64,000 nt of DNA from positions 33,938,737-34,002,736 of the forward strand of contig NC_016133.3 of assembly GCF_000005505.3 (NCBI RefSeq). The letters are read 5' to 3'. This stretch comes from Brachypodium distachyon. Its lineage: Eukaryota; Streptophyta; Magnoliopsida; Poales; Poaceae. Below, piece by piece: positions 35,324-47,606 of the stretch (the first letter of the stretch is position 1; the number at the start of each line of letters is the position of its first letter). Under the pieces are notes generated by a model. The model did no database searches and had not been told where the DNA came from. It worked only from the letters and a program-made list of their open reading frames with translations. The translations under genes and the position numbers were made by a program.

Positions 35324-37375
35324 CTGCAAACTAAATTTGTTACGAATAGAGCAATGTATCCATGCTTTACAATCACAAGACCCTTCAGATCTGTTTCGAA
35401 AAAGAAAACAATTGCATGTCACTCCTTTATAATTCAGACTCACTGACCATTGCCGCTTGAAAGAAGAAACCGGCGTGTATGCCAATTCACCACCAATTTC
35501 AGAAAATGATAGTAACTGGCTCACTGCAGAGAGCAAAGAGGGCCTCTAGTGAGATGGGTGAATTCTGTCAATTTACCACAGCTGCTTCTCTCTCTACAAC
35601 AGAATATTGCAACCATTTTCTAAGTACAGGCATACTGTATGATTAACCTAATCCCAGGAAGCTTAGGCCATATACAATGCTAGTCGCTTATTCAGGCGCT
35701 TGACGTGATTAAAATAAATAACAAAAATGAACGAATTGGTTAAGCAATTCTGTTTCCAGTGCTGAGTGCTACTTCCAGGCACTAAAACCACCCTCTGATT
35801 CTCACGTTGCAAGCCAAAAATGCATTAAGCGGCCAGCGATTAATTAGGCAGCGACGCTACAGGATAAGCTGGGATTGCACGCAACAACTCTATTTTGGCT
35901 GGGATTATGTTCCTGGCATCGGTCCTTAGCGCTTGCGCAGGACATGCCCTTATAATTTAGCTTCAGTTTGCACAATGTACAAGGATTATGCAAAAAAGGG
36001 GTATCAACAACATTTTCTTGTTTCTCTCTCCCGACATTAAATCTACAAGCAGTCAAGCATACCGAATGCATAAAAGAGAGTCAGTTCTCTAATTTTTTCC
36101 TTTACATATTTGCTCCTGTATCACAGATTATTTCTTATTCCTTTACCTGACACACCAGTTCATTACACAAGTCTTGGAAAATTTAAGGCTTGAAATAACA
36201 ACCCCTTTTTGTTTTTTCGAAGGATTTCGACAATGTGGCATAAGCCAGTAAGCCACTACGTAGTATGTCATTAGCAAAGAGGGCAAACAATCAGATGTTC
36301 CGATTTAGTCTTATCCCTACAGAACAGTCCCGATCCAAGTCGCTGGGCAGTATGGTACTGAATGGATTCAGTGGTACTACAGTACAGGTACAGACTACAA
36401 TTGCCTTACCCGTGTGGCAACCGGCGCCTTTCCCCGCTCGCCGCACGCACGCTCGTCGCCCGAGCGTCCCCGGCACGAGAAAGGACGGCAACGTCTCCGC
36501 CGATGCGCGCGTCGTGAAAATAGTACTCCTCCTCTTCGATCACCGGCGACGCTGGGGATTCGGGAACTAGGGTTGTCTCCGCCTCTGCCGTCCGCGCCCG
36601 TCGAGTGTGGTTTGTGGAAGGAAGGGAGTTTGCACTACTGGTCTACTGCGGGTTCAACCTTGGGCTGGACCTTTCCAATATTTAGCTTGGCTGGGCCTCA
36701 TCCAGTTCTGACGACCCATTTAGGACGTTGTATTTGGTTGAGGATATGGGAGAGGATGTTCTGCACAGCTTTGCCTCATCAGATTTGAGCAAGCGAGACG
36801 ACACACAAACTTCAATCTTCGACAGTTTCTCTTGTCTCCTGCAACCGATCTGTCGTTGAGATCCATGGGCATCAATGTCTGACATCCAGGTTTGTTATCA
36901 TTTTTGTTAGGTGTATTTTTGGCGGCGGTGTTTTGGTGACGGAGAAGACACACTCTAGAAGACAAGTGTCCTGGCTCCGTTTTTATCTGGTGTAGGCGTT
37001 GCACTCAACTCCATGTAGCTAGTGATTCTCATGGTTTGTCTTTTCCTGTCTTTGGTCTTTTTTCATGTCGATTCATCAATGGGGCGGCGGCTGGTAGCTT
37101 GTCTAGTGAGGGTCTACATTCTCACTGTGTGAGGGTGGTCGGCTCATGTGGCTTTTCAAAAACTATGAGCTTAGTAAAACTTGTGCAAACACAATATATT
37201 ATGCCATTTCGTTTTGAATTTTTGGAAAAATGTTAAGATGTGAAGGGTAAATCCATATAAGTTGACATTGAAGGACCACGATGGAGCTTTTAGTTTCATT
37301 GAGGATTTTCATTGTTTGTGTCCATTTCAATTATATCTCTGTCCGCCAAATCGTCGTATATTTCACCAATTTTGG
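35324..37375. other. Upstream region and intron of the RRM gene, then intergenic
   Basis: 35324-36411 would be intron if the GC-rich leader at 36412-36620 belongs to the RRM gene; 35665-35700 begins with GGCCATATACAATGCTAG, a common grass MITE start, but the other end is unclear. From 36620 to 37375 I see no gene. Confidence 0.4.
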
Positions 37376-37491
37376 TACTCTCTCCAACCCATATTACTTG
37401 TCGAAATATTAAATGTATTTAGACGCTTTTCAAACATAGATACATGTATATATGGACAAATTTGAGACAAGTAATATGGGTTAGAGGGTTT
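37376..37491. repeat. Stowaway MITE
   Basis: TACTCTCTCCAACCCATATT pairs with AATATGGGTTAGAGGGTT. Interior matches the 14913 and 51365 copies (TGTATTTAGACGC, GATACATGTATATATGG). The right terminal TA is mutated. Confidence 0.75.
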
Positions 37492-38195
37492 TAGAGTTGG
37501 ATGGCAAAACAAGCATAATGTACAAGTCGAGTGGCCGCATTGAATTATACTCTTTGGAAAATAATGTGCCAGTGTACACTTATAGACCTAGCACAAGTTG
37601 AGCGGCCAAAGTGAATTATACTCTTTCGGAAATCATTATGTTGTTCAGGATGCACAAAGCTATAGTCATTTTCGTTGTCTCTTTGAATAACCTATGAGAA
37701 ACCAGACAAAATCTGGAGACCGTACGTTTCTGCTAGTAAACGTACGTTGTCCGTGTTCAAAGCTACGTACACCGCATGCAGCTCAGAGCTCCTAGCTATA
37801 GCAATCCTCCGGAACCTACACAGATCGGCACGCACATCATCTTCATCATCATTGTGAAGCACGCATGACCACCGTTGAAGTGCAGTACTAATGCGAAAAT
37901 CAGTCTGACTAACGAGCTATGTTAGTCCCCGGCCGTACTCCCGTCCTAACGAGCTAGTGGATACAAGGAACTTCTTTGCCGGCCGTCTCGTTTCTCACTG
38001 TCCGGCCGTATGCCGGGACCGCGCGCCCCTGTTCCACCGGCCACCGCTATCTCCTCGCGTCCTCTCCTATTTAGTCGATCTCACTGCATGGATGCAAAGA
38101 TTAGAGCCACATTCAGGCACGTACGGATGATCGATCTGAAATGAATTAACGAAGCAGAGCAGAGCGCGCACCGACCTAATTCTCAAGAATTGATC
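37492..38195. other. Intergenic region downstream of the GT31 gene
   Basis: No gene recognised. A 20-bp phrase around TTGGAAAATAATG/TCGGAAATCATTATG with TGAATTATACTCTTT occurs twice (37541 and 37611), an old local duplication. The right part is the 3'UTR of the minus-strand glycosyltransferase gene. Confidence 0.4.
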
Positions 38196-39951
38196 TTAAA
38201 CCTTGGCGAACTCGCCTTCCCTGCACACGCCGACGCTGACGGTCATCGACCGGTCCTTCCCTTTCGTCGGCGACGACACCACCTTGCAGCAATTCCTCCT
38301 CGGAGACTGCAATGGCGACAGCAATGGATGCTCGCTTGTTAACTAACGACCAATATATGGAGACTGTACCGATCGAGTTTCAAGCAGAAGGTACGTACGG
38401 GAGATGCATGGAAGGAAGAATGGAACTGTAACGTACCCTTTTCCAGAGGTCGGGGTCAGGCTTCTTGTGGACGACAATGTGGTCGAGGAGCGCGGCGGGG
38501 TCGGCGATGCGCCACCGGCAGGGTGGCGGCTTCACGGCATGGTGCCGCTCGTACTCCGTGACCGTGGTGGTGCCGTTCCTTCTCCGCTCCAGGCGCGCCT
38601 CCCGCATGTAGTACACGTGCGGCTTCTGGCACGGCTGCCTCGCCACGGGCCGCGTGTTGAACGAGTAGGCCGTGTAGTCGGCCCGCCGGTACCAGTTGAG
38701 GAAGGACCTCACGGGCGTCTCCATCTCCCTGGGCGACACCACCCCGCGCACCACCATCACCGCGAACCCCCACGACACGGACACCGTCCACTGGTGCTCC
38801 GCGTCGTAGCACACCGACTGCTGGGCCACGGCCGCCGAGTCCAGCCTCACCGGCCCGTCGAACAGCCTCTTCAGCGCCCCGGCCCGCGACGGCGGCGTCG
38901 TGGGGAACACGGGCTCCAGGAAGTCCAGATGGTGCAGCGTCACCAGCGGAGCCACCGGATGGGCCCCCAGCAGGCCCAGCACGTCCCCCCACAGGTCGCA
39001 CTGGTGGAACCCCGGGTGCCTCGTCAGCGGCACCCCGAGCTCCGACATGCATGCGTGGATCCGGTCGTCGCTGCCGTACAGAGCAGGGTACCGGTGCAGG
39101 CACCCGTCCTGCATCTTGGCCAGCTCCTCCGCCAGGGCCCGGCTGATGGCGAACCCGCCGCCGCCGAACGCCATGCCGTAGGAGAAGATGAGGTTCTGGA
39201 TGTGGCTCTCGGAGGGGGACCCGATGTAGTAGGGCTGCGTGTGGTCGTAGCGCGACAGCACGTGGACGAGGTTCTCCGGGAGGAACACCGTGTCGTCGTC
39301 GCCCATCACGAACCACCGCACCCCGGGGAGCCCGAGACGGAAGCTCTCGGAGACGATGCGGGAGATGCGGAGCGCAGAGCGGCTGCCGGCGCCGTGCGTG
39401 TAGGGGAACTTGGACGTGTCCGAGCTCACCATGATGGCCGGGAGCCCCGTGCGGGAGCTCTTGGAGTAGAACTCCGACACGGGCTTGTCCATCCACACGA
39501 ACCCGCGCATCCGTCCGGGCCGCCACCACAGCTTGATGTACTCCTTCCGGCTCTCCCACAGCGCCGACGACGCGCCGATGCCGAACACGATGTGGCGCAG
39601 CCCCGTGGGCGCCTCGTCCGCGGACACCATCCCCCGCGAAGGAGGAGAATGGCCATGGGACGACAGCGTCGTTGAGCCGTTCGACGCGGCGGAGGAGGAG
39701 CCGTTTCTGGGATTGGCGGCCACCACGAAGTGCGCCATCTCCGGGGAGCACCGCGGGTTGTAGAGCGGCGATACCGCGACGAGGACCATGTACAGGGACA
39801 GCACGGGCAGGACGACGTAGAGGAGGACGCCGTAGAGGAAAGAAGAAGACGGCCTGGCCTTGCCGGGGCCGTGCATGCCGTTGGGCGCCTGCTGGAGCTT
39901 GTCTCCGGCGCCGGCGACCCCTCCTCCGCCCCTCATTGCGACCGATCGCAT
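38196..39951 (-). CDS. GT31/DUF604 family glycosyltransferase, fringe-like
   Basis: Two exons (39951-38437 and 38306-38196) give 541 residues. It is a type II Golgi membrane enzyme: a short N-terminus, one hydrophobic span (FLYGVLLYVVLPVLSLYMVL, 38-57), a Ser-rich stem and a catalytic domain. The metal- and sugar-nucleotide-binding DDD motif lies in WFVMGDDDTVF (Asp218-220), followed by YYIGSPSES, AFGGGGFAIS and HPGFHQCDLWGD, as in the plant DUF604 branch of GT31. The C-terminal exon reads SPRRNCCKVV and ends REGEFAKV, the usual family ending. Donor sugar and acceptor are unknown. The ATG at 39951 is preferred; an open frame continues upstream to 40125, but its sequence looks untranslated. 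Large antisense frames here are shadows. Confidence 0.85.
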
Positions 39952-41393
39952 GCAATGGCCGGCCGGGCTTGATCGACGGTTCGACTTGCTAAAAGAGGGA
40001 ATTAGTGTGCTAATGGTGGCGAGGTCGTTTTGTTCGTTTGTTCGAGGGGCGTCCAAGGAGGGGGCAGGTGCGTGTGCATGCCGAATGGGGAACTCGATTG
40101 ATACCTCGGGCCGTGGCCTGGTCAATGGCCTCGTCGCCTTTCTTGGATCTTATATTTGCCCGTGCTGTTGTCCGAGTCCATAGTACTGATCAGAAATGCA
40201 AGCCTTGTTGATCGATTAAATAAATGGATCTCAAACCTCAATACATGAAGTAGTAGTAGTACATGAACATAGACATGAGAGCTTAGAGTTTGTACAACAA
40301 GAAACTAAACACTCCTACACGTATACGATTCAATCCTAGCCATTTTGTTTCCAGCAACAGTTAGATCCTTAGATTTTTGGGCCTCCCAACTACACAAACC
40401 GAAAAACTCAAACAATAGACGATCGATCAAACAATTACAGCCCGCTATCAGTTCCTCCGCCGACCTTAACAGGCCCCGAACCTTAATGGGCCCAGCATAA
40501 AAACACAAACGGTAAAAGGGCCGACGGAAGGTTACCCAAAACCTCATAACACATATGCATAGATAAGACTCCAATACTCTTTGTCGAGTTGACTTCTCCT
40601 AGGTCCCTCAAAAAGACTTGGTTGACTGCCCTCTTGCATGCTTGAAATCCTCACAAGGCTAGGCTCGGGCCTGATTTAACAAGCTTTATTTTAGTTTTTT
40701 TACAAACTTTATTGCAGGGTTTGCATATAGGCCCGTTGTTTTGAAGTTTAGATTAGCCGATGGAAGGTTACAAGCCAACGGTAGTATCGGAAGTCCTTTT
40801 CCTAATTAGATTTCCGAACGCCATGAACCGTATTTTAACAAAAATATAATATTGAAACGTGAATTGTGATGGCCGAACCATTTTATATCTCCGCTGAAAA
40901 TAGACATGAAAGAAGGACACAGTTGCTTAAATCTGACACTAAAATTGACAAAACTTGTTAGAAAAGCTAGATTATTATAAAGCACCGCAATGCCAAACAC
41001 TAACTCAATCTGCACTTGTATCCTCGATTCCATAGCATTTATGAAGAGATAACTCCGTTCGCCACGCATTTGCGCGGGCCACTAGGTTAACCAAGAAGAG
41101 TACACGTAATTCATTCCCTTCAAATTCTACAAAATTCTATATTGGGATAAAAATTTCTCAAGCGTTTGAGCCTAATAATATTGGATTATGATGGAGAGTC
41201 CCACAGGCTGATCATGCTCAATAAACATTCGTCTTAAACTTTTACAAAATTAAAATAAAATCCCTTACTGAGCCGTAGAATAAACGGAAACATACGTGAG
41301 TGGGACATAATGTTTGCAATATAGACATGGCACATGAATCTTTTTCCCTCCTCGTTAAGTTTAGGTGTCGGCAGCGCTCGGTTCCCCTCAATA
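39952..41393. other. Intergenic region with possible Helitron end
   Basis: 39952-40180 is promoter and leader of the glycosyltransferase gene. No gene is seen beyond. The frame 40574-40305 has no recognised domain. At 41060-41085 the sequence CCACGCATTTGCGCGGGCC then ACTAG forms a short hairpin followed by CTAG, as at Helitron 3' ends. Confidence 0.35.
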
Positions 41394-41516
41394 GATCGGA
41401 TTCAAATCCTCTAACGTTGTTCTACAATGTCACGGGCTAACATTGCTTGATTAGTATGAACCAAACAATGTAGACCATAACGTTATAGAGCAATGTTAAA
41501 GGATATGGATCCAATC
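41394..41516. repeat. Fold-back repeat, about 50-bp arms
   Basis: The arm beginning GATCGGATTCAAATCCTC (41394) pairs with the complement of the arm ending GGATATGGATCCAATC (41516). The arms continue through TAACGTTG/CAATGTTA-type pairs with a loop of about 20 bases near 41455. It is either a small MITE or a hairpin RNA source; no coding sense. Confidence 0.65.
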
Positions 41517-41632
41517 AAACCATCCCATAACGCCAGGAAGCTATTAGGACGGTGCGTCACCCCTCCAGTTGCCATATTTCGCTGGTGGCTGTAATCAAGA
41601 TTAGCCCCCATTTCTTCCACTGCTCACTTTTC

Positions 41633-42212
41633 TTTTCTTTTTAGGGCAAAAGACTGTAGGCAAAATGCCTACAAACATATATATTAAAAAAGATAACTGT
41701 ACAGATATACAAGAGCCAAGCGCGCCCGCTTACAAAAGACTATCTAAAAGAATTTATCCAGTCTGCAAATCCAAAGTAGCTCTTTCTTTTTGCTCTGTGG
41801 AAGACCAGGTTTAGCTCTTCTTTGAATATCTGCTTACACCTATAGAGACTTGGCCTCCTTTGATTAAAGATGAAATCATTTCTAATTTTCCAAATGCTCC
41901 ACGTGACCAGAGTGATGATTTCCATGAAGAATGTCACTTTTAGCTCCCTTTTGAGGAGAGCAATATTCCTATGCACGTTTTGCAGGGGAGTGAAGTTGGG
42001 GCAGATGTAATTCCAGCAAATTTTGGTTTCCAGATGACATCCATCACAAAGCACACAATCATATGCTGGCAGTTGAAAGTTCTTTTTGAGGGGCATAGCT
42101 CTAGTGTTGACTGTTGAGCCTATCGACGAGCAATAGCCAAAAAAAGGTCTTGTGCTTAAGCTGGCAGCAGAATGCCCATAGCCAATTAAAATCAGGTGGC
42201 AGCTCCAGATTA
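41633..42212 (-). mobile_element. 5'-truncated LINE, 3' end with zf-RVT region
   Basis: A 580-bp minus-strand LINE tail. The frame 42219-41740 contains the LINE C-terminal zinc-binding region (CVLCDGCH, then WNYICPNF) and VTWSIWKIRNDFIFNQ, ending FADWINSFR. It is flanked by a 12-bp target duplication TGCTCACTTTTC at 41621-41632 and 42213-42224, next to a T-rich stretch that represents the poly-A end. The 5' part was lost at insertion. Confidence 0.85.
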
Positions 42213-42374
42213 TGCTCACTTTTCACTTTCCTCCTGATTCTACATCCTTTCCCGCACATTCGATGATGCCACATCAATCCGAGGATGCTCGTGCAATCAG
42301 TTACTAAAACTTATAAGGACCGGATGCTCAAAAAATGTTACCAACAGTAGTGCCAACTGCCAATACAAAGACCA

Positions 42375-42627
42375 AGGTGGCAGATCGGCGGGGCTTGGTG
42401 CGGCGGTTTTTGATGACTGCTTTTACCTCGCCTCTGATTGGTCAAAAATATCCTTCCCTCATTGTCCCCGTGAAGCGAATGTGGTGGCTCATGAATTAGC
42501 TCAATTAGTTAGATATTCTCCCCCTCTTGTTTGGCTTGAAAATCCCCCTGAGAGTATCGTACCTCTTCTTTTGAAGGATGTAACCATTATAGCTAATGAA
42601 TAAAGAGGTATTTTACTTGGTAAAAAA
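42375..42627 (+). mobile_element. 5'-truncated LINE, RNase H-like tail
   Basis: The frame 42376-42603 reads AVFDDCFYLASDWSKISF, PHCPREANVVAHELAQ and PPLVWLENPPESIVPLL, then a stop. This is the RNase H-like (RVT_3) end of a plant LINE, with the conserved RxxNxxAHELA helix. After the stop come AATAAAG and a short poly-A. An 18-bp target duplication CTGCCAATACAAAGACCA flanks it at 42357-42374 and 42630-42647. The 253-bp piece inserted on the plus strand. Confidence 0.88.
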
Positions 42628-42647
42628 AACTGCCAATACAAAGACCA

Positions 42648-43255
42648 CGTGTCAACATGACATGTAAACCACACCGTGCACAGACACGCGGGAAACCACG
42701 CTTCCCGCTTGCAGTTGTAGCCGCACTCCATCAGACGAACTCCAACCTATTGGCAAGCTCTCTCGGGCCCCACGACTAAAGAATTAATCCATCGACTTTT
42801 GCATGACTGCATCATCATCCGTAAAGAACCCCTACGTACGTAACGGTGTAAGTGGCGCTCGCTTTCATCTTCCGACGGGAACCCAACGCCAAGACCGAGA
42901 TACGAAAATGACATCCCAACAAACCAAACCTTCCTCGCCGTGTCCGTTCGACCAATCAATCGCGCGGCCTCCGCGGCAACGGCGACGTGCGCGGCTGACG
43001 TGGAAAACGTGGAATGAAACGCAGGGTACGTACGTACGAACGAACGAGCTGGCCGGCACAGACGGAGACGCGCTGCCAAGAAATTAAATTAGAGGTATCT
43101 AAGCGCTGCAAAAATCCAAAGCCGCGCGCGTACACCGGTGAGCAGTCCAGCACGCGAGCTGCCATGCATGCCACCCTGGCTAGCCGTCGTTTACACATAT
43201 CCCCCAATTCAATCCCCCATCATCGTTAAGTGCCACGTCGAAATCGTCCGGCCGA
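42648..43255. other. Intergenic region downstream of the BELL gene
   Basis: No gene or clear repeat. It contains several CGTACGTACG-type palindromic steps near 42835 and 43026, and the 3'UTR of the minus-strand BELL gene. Confidence 0.5.
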
Positions 43256-46200
43256 TCAGCCGGCGAGGTCGCGGAGGAGGTGGAACCCGGCGGTGGCGCC
43301 CAGTACTCCTCCCCGGTGGTGGTAGTGCGACGCGGCAGGGTCGGCGCCGCCTCCCATGCCGCCGGGCGCCCCGAACTGGCCTCCCAAGTGCTGCTCGCCG
43401 GACATGAACAGGAACTCGGCGGCGCCGCCCCCTTGTGCCGCGGCAGACGACGTCGACGGGGACGCGGACGCGAACGCGGCGACGTTCACGCCGCCGTGGT
43501 GGTGTTGGCGATGCGACGGGTCGGCGTGCTGGTGCTGAAGCCCCAGCGTGAGCGACACGGCCCCGCCATGGCCGCCGAACCCGTGCACGCCGCCGCCCGC
43601 GTCGTACGCGTCGAAGCCGTCGTCGTCCATCGTGGACATGCCGAAGTCGAGGCTCTGGCTCTGCTGCTGCTGATGCACCCGGCCGATGCTCACGACGGAG
43701 GCCAGCGAGCCCGCGTCGTGCAGCTGCGCCCGCGTCGGCTTCTGCTCGCCGCCACCGCCGCCGTAGCTCCCTGCAGCTGCAGTGTTATGGTTCCCCAGCA
43801 GCTGGTCGCCGCTGCTGGCCTGTAGCTGCGCGGAGTACTGTTCACCAGCGCCTCCGCTGCCGTCCTCCTTGTCCTTCATCTCTTCCGCGTACATCTCCTC
43901 CACCATCGGCTTCCACAGCCTCACCCTCGCGTTGATGAACCAATTCGAAACCTGCGTACGTACGCAAATCAAGAGCAGACATTAATTACTTTATTTGTCC
44001 GTGTCAACATATTTTTTTTTTAAAAACAAGAAAATCAAGAGCACACATAAAACGTAAGTACGACGCTGACGTAGCATCCGACCGACCGACCGGTGTTGAC
44101 GTGTCATCGCCAATGCAAGTGGCATATATCCACCTCACAACAATGCGTGTGCTTGTGGAAATGGAATCAATCGATTTTACCGAATTAATGGCACGAAACC
44201 GGACAGCATTATATATGTGTACGCCTAGCCGATGACAGGAACAACGCAAAGCGATTGCGACCTGATGATCGGTCAGTGTGCGTAGGCCGGCCAGGGGCCA
44301 ATTATTGGATAGGAACTTGTTAACATTTTTGATTCGACGACGGATCATGCGATGAAGTGATATGATAACACTGGTGAATGGTGAGCAGTGTAACGTACTT
44401 GGCTCCGTGAGAGGCCGGTCTGCCGCGCCAGGATGTGCTTATCCACGTCGCTCGGGTACCTGAAGGATGGATGACAACGTCAAATGATTTTGTTTCCATG
44501 TAGGGTGCGGTTGGAAATTGCACGTGAATATAGAACAGACAAACCTACATTGCTTAAAAAACCTTACATATATATATTTACGTGTAGAGTTGTTTGGAAG
44601 AAGGGATATATGTTTGGATTGTTCGCGGGTAACTATATACATGGAATATTCTTACAAGACAAGTGTGGTATTCGATGTAGACATTGCAACCGTATATGCA
44701 AAAGAAGAAAGAGCATCCATAAACCGGCGCGTATAAAGTGTAACATGCATGTATAGTTCTTGATATCAACCACACAGACACAGTACTATAGCCTAAGGTT
44801 GTACATCCATATAAGTTGTCTGATCTATTTAAAATCACAGTATAATTGTAATCATCCTTTATATATACATTTAATCATCTTCATCTAAAGGTTCATATGT
44901 AAATGGGTGAGAACACCTCGTATAGATTTGTTCACTAAAACTGCACAATTAACTTCAAAGAGTGCAATATTCTAGGTTTAATTAGTTGTACTGTGCACTT
45001 TGAGGTGACTGACATTACAAAAAAGTCCAGACAACTAAAATCAGCAAAAGGGATTAATTAGCTAAGAAAATAGTGTGACATCTTTTTTTGCCATTAATTA
45101 TGTAATTAATTAAAGATTGGAAGTGTGCATACATGTAAGTATAATTAATGGCACCTACGACACGTAAACATAAGAAGCACAACTCCCTATAGTGTAATGT
45201 GTACGAGGTTTCATAAGATAAGGAATTTTTCTTCAAGTTGAATCAACAAAGAATTATTTGATGCACGATGCATATAATGGAGGACAAATAGGATGCGGAG
45301 AGAGCAATGCCACGGAATAGAACACAAGGCCAAATGAGATGTTATGAATGGGAATCACAGTTAAGCATCATGCCATCATCGATCACTCGACTTGCAGATT
45401 AACATTTAGTTCGTTAGCATCTTTTGCAAGTAGCTGACGCACGTACATACGTACGCGCTTGTATGGCTCTTAGCTTTGATTGTTTCGTTAGGATATGCTA
45501 CTCCGTATTAGTTTTTCCCGCATGTATATTATGGAGTAGTATTTTCTTTCTGGAGATTTTGTTTTTGCGAGGATCTGAAGGAATGGAAATGAGTACGTGT
45601 CATCTAACATTATGCAGAGATGCATGCCGATTAATATTTTTACGATGCTATGGAAGATTAATTAATGAGAGTAGTATAGAGATTAATCTTCAAAAAAAGA
45701 GTGGTATAGAGCGATCATTTCTTACGGGTGCAGGAAGTGTTCGAACAGCCATGCCCGGAGGACGGAGACGGCGCGCTCCGGGAGGCCGCGCTGGGGCCGC
45801 CACGGTTGGCTCTCGAGCACGCCGGACTGGTACGCCTTGTGCTGCCTCAGGCACTGGTCCAGCGCCCGCAGCCTGGGCGTCTCCCCCTTGGTCATCCCCG
45901 GCGGCGCCGCCGCGTCGACCTTCTCCCCAAGCGCCACGCGCACCGCCCTGGCCTGCGCCGCCACCCCGTCTCTGAGCGTCCGGAAGTGCTTCGAGATCGT
46001 CCGCGCCGCCGTCCTCGTGTACGCCGCCGCAGCCGCCCGCCCCGCCGCCGCCTCGAACGACCCCGCCACCGCCCGCATCTGCTCGCGGTACCTCCTGTAC
46101 CTCCTGTCCACCTGTCAGAGAGCCATCCGAGATCACGTAGTTAAGCTCGCAAATCGTATAAAAATGAAGGAAGGAGCAGGTGGAGATTAGGAAAATTCTG

Positions 46201-47606
46201 ATTAGCTTCTCTAGTGTGCTCTTTGACTGGCTCCAGCTCTGCGTGACTAGATAGTACGAGGCTACAGGCACCTACCTAGCACTCTAGCTGCTAGGTTCTC
46301 TGCAAAGACCAAGTTGCACTGCACCTAACTATGAATTGCACTGTGCAAGACTGCAAGTGCGCAGTGCAGTGTACACAAGAATGGCAAACGGAAGCAGTAA
46401 ATGTGGTGAGGAGGAGATGGGCATAAAAAGGCCGAAAGCAGGAGGGAGTACGTAGTGGCCTGCAAAAAAAATGCAGAGATCGATCTCTGGGGTCGCCATG
46501 GCCCTATTGATCTGTGACTGAGAGTGAGTCCATGCATGGAGAAAGAGAGAAAGTTGTGTGGGACTGTTGGAGAGAGAGAGGGAGGGTGTAGGGGTTTGCC
46601 TTGCCTTGCCTGCCTAATACTGTGAGTACTGACACCTAGCTAGCTAGACCTGCAGGAGGCAAAGGTATGGAGGTTTCCAAAATCGGACGGCGAGGCCCAG
46701 GAAGGAATCACGCCTACTGTGCCCGTCCCAGGAACCCTCCCTGGGCAAATTTTAAGCCATGATGGAACTGCCAGTTGCCCTGCAGCCTTTTAGATTTCCA
46801 AGAAACTGGTGCGTCGTCTGTGTAGTTCCTGACGGGCGGAAGCTCGATAGCTTGACCCGTGAATCGTAATCGATCGATGGCTCGGATTTGGAACCAAGGT
46901 TAATTAGCAAGCTAGACTGACGGCTGACCTCTTCGAGCATGCTGTAGAGCTTGGCCTTGAGCCTCTGCAGCTCGGCGGCGTCCGTGGCCTGGATCTGCGC
47001 CGACGGGGCCGGCCAGGACGCGGACGACCCGCCGCCGTTGGGGTTTTCTTCTTGCTCCGGCCGCTTCGGCGCCTTGGAGGCGGTGGTCTCCGCCGGGATG
47101 CTGCAGAATTCCTGCAGGAGCTGCTGTGTCGGGAGCAGGAATCTGGACCCGCGCAGGTGCCAGCCGGCGCCGGCGCCCTGCAGCTGCCACGCCATCTCCC
47201 CGCCAAACTGGTGCTGCAGCATGAACGACGACGCCGACGCGGCGTCCGGCGGCGGCCCGTGGAGCGACAGCGACAAAGGCGCCTGCTGCAGCTGGCTCAT
47301 CATCTGCCGCTGCTGCTGCTCGCTGCGGAAGAAACTGATAGCAGCGGACGAGCCGTCGTCTTCGTCGACGGCCACCTGCTTGCTCTGCGCCACCGATACC
47401 GCGGCGGCCGGCGCCATGAATCCCCTCAGCCCGAACATCTCCACCCCGGACGGGAGGGACTGGTGGTGGTGGTGCAAGCCGACGCCGCCGTACATGTCAT
47501 GCTCTCCGGCGGCGTCCACCTCCGGCACCAGCGTCGCGCCGCCGCTCCCCGCCGCCGCGAAGTAGTCCGCGTACCCTGCCAGGCTCGGATGATGATCGTG
47601 CGCCAT
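43256..47606 (-). CDS. BEL1-like (BELL) TALE homeodomain transcription factor
   Basis: Four exons on the minus strand: 47606-46929, 46111-45726, 44459-44399 and 43951-43256, giving 606 residues. BELL proteins pair with KNOX proteins to control meristems, organ boundaries and inflorescence form. Seen: an N-terminal ZIBEL-like LSLSL (111-115), SKY region [15 protein letters not shown] (153-167), BELL helices ([16 protein letters not shown] through [14 protein letters not shown], 217-274), and a three-residue-loop homeodomain (about 330-392) with PYPSDVDK in the loop and [15 protein letters not shown] in helix 3. A second ZIBEL motif VSLTLGL lies at 507-513. The exon boundaries inside the homeodomain match the family pattern. 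Which of the several grass BELL genes this is cannot be settled here. Low-complexity His/Gly/Ala tracts are normal for grass members. Confidence 0.92.

Noticed and set aside
38404..39955. Very long open frames of 423 aa (+) and 499 aa (-) over the glycosyltransferase gene
   Set aside because: They overlap the GT31 exon in other frames; the GC-rich third positions keep antisense and shifted frames open. No domain is visible in them.
40305..40574. 89-aa minus-strand frame after the glycosyltransferase gene
   Set aside because: No known domain; flanked by repeat-like text and probably non-coding.
47590..47606. TATAAA directly before the BELL start codon as a TATA box
   Set aside because: It lies only a few bases from the ATG, which would leave no room for a transcription start upstream of the start codon.
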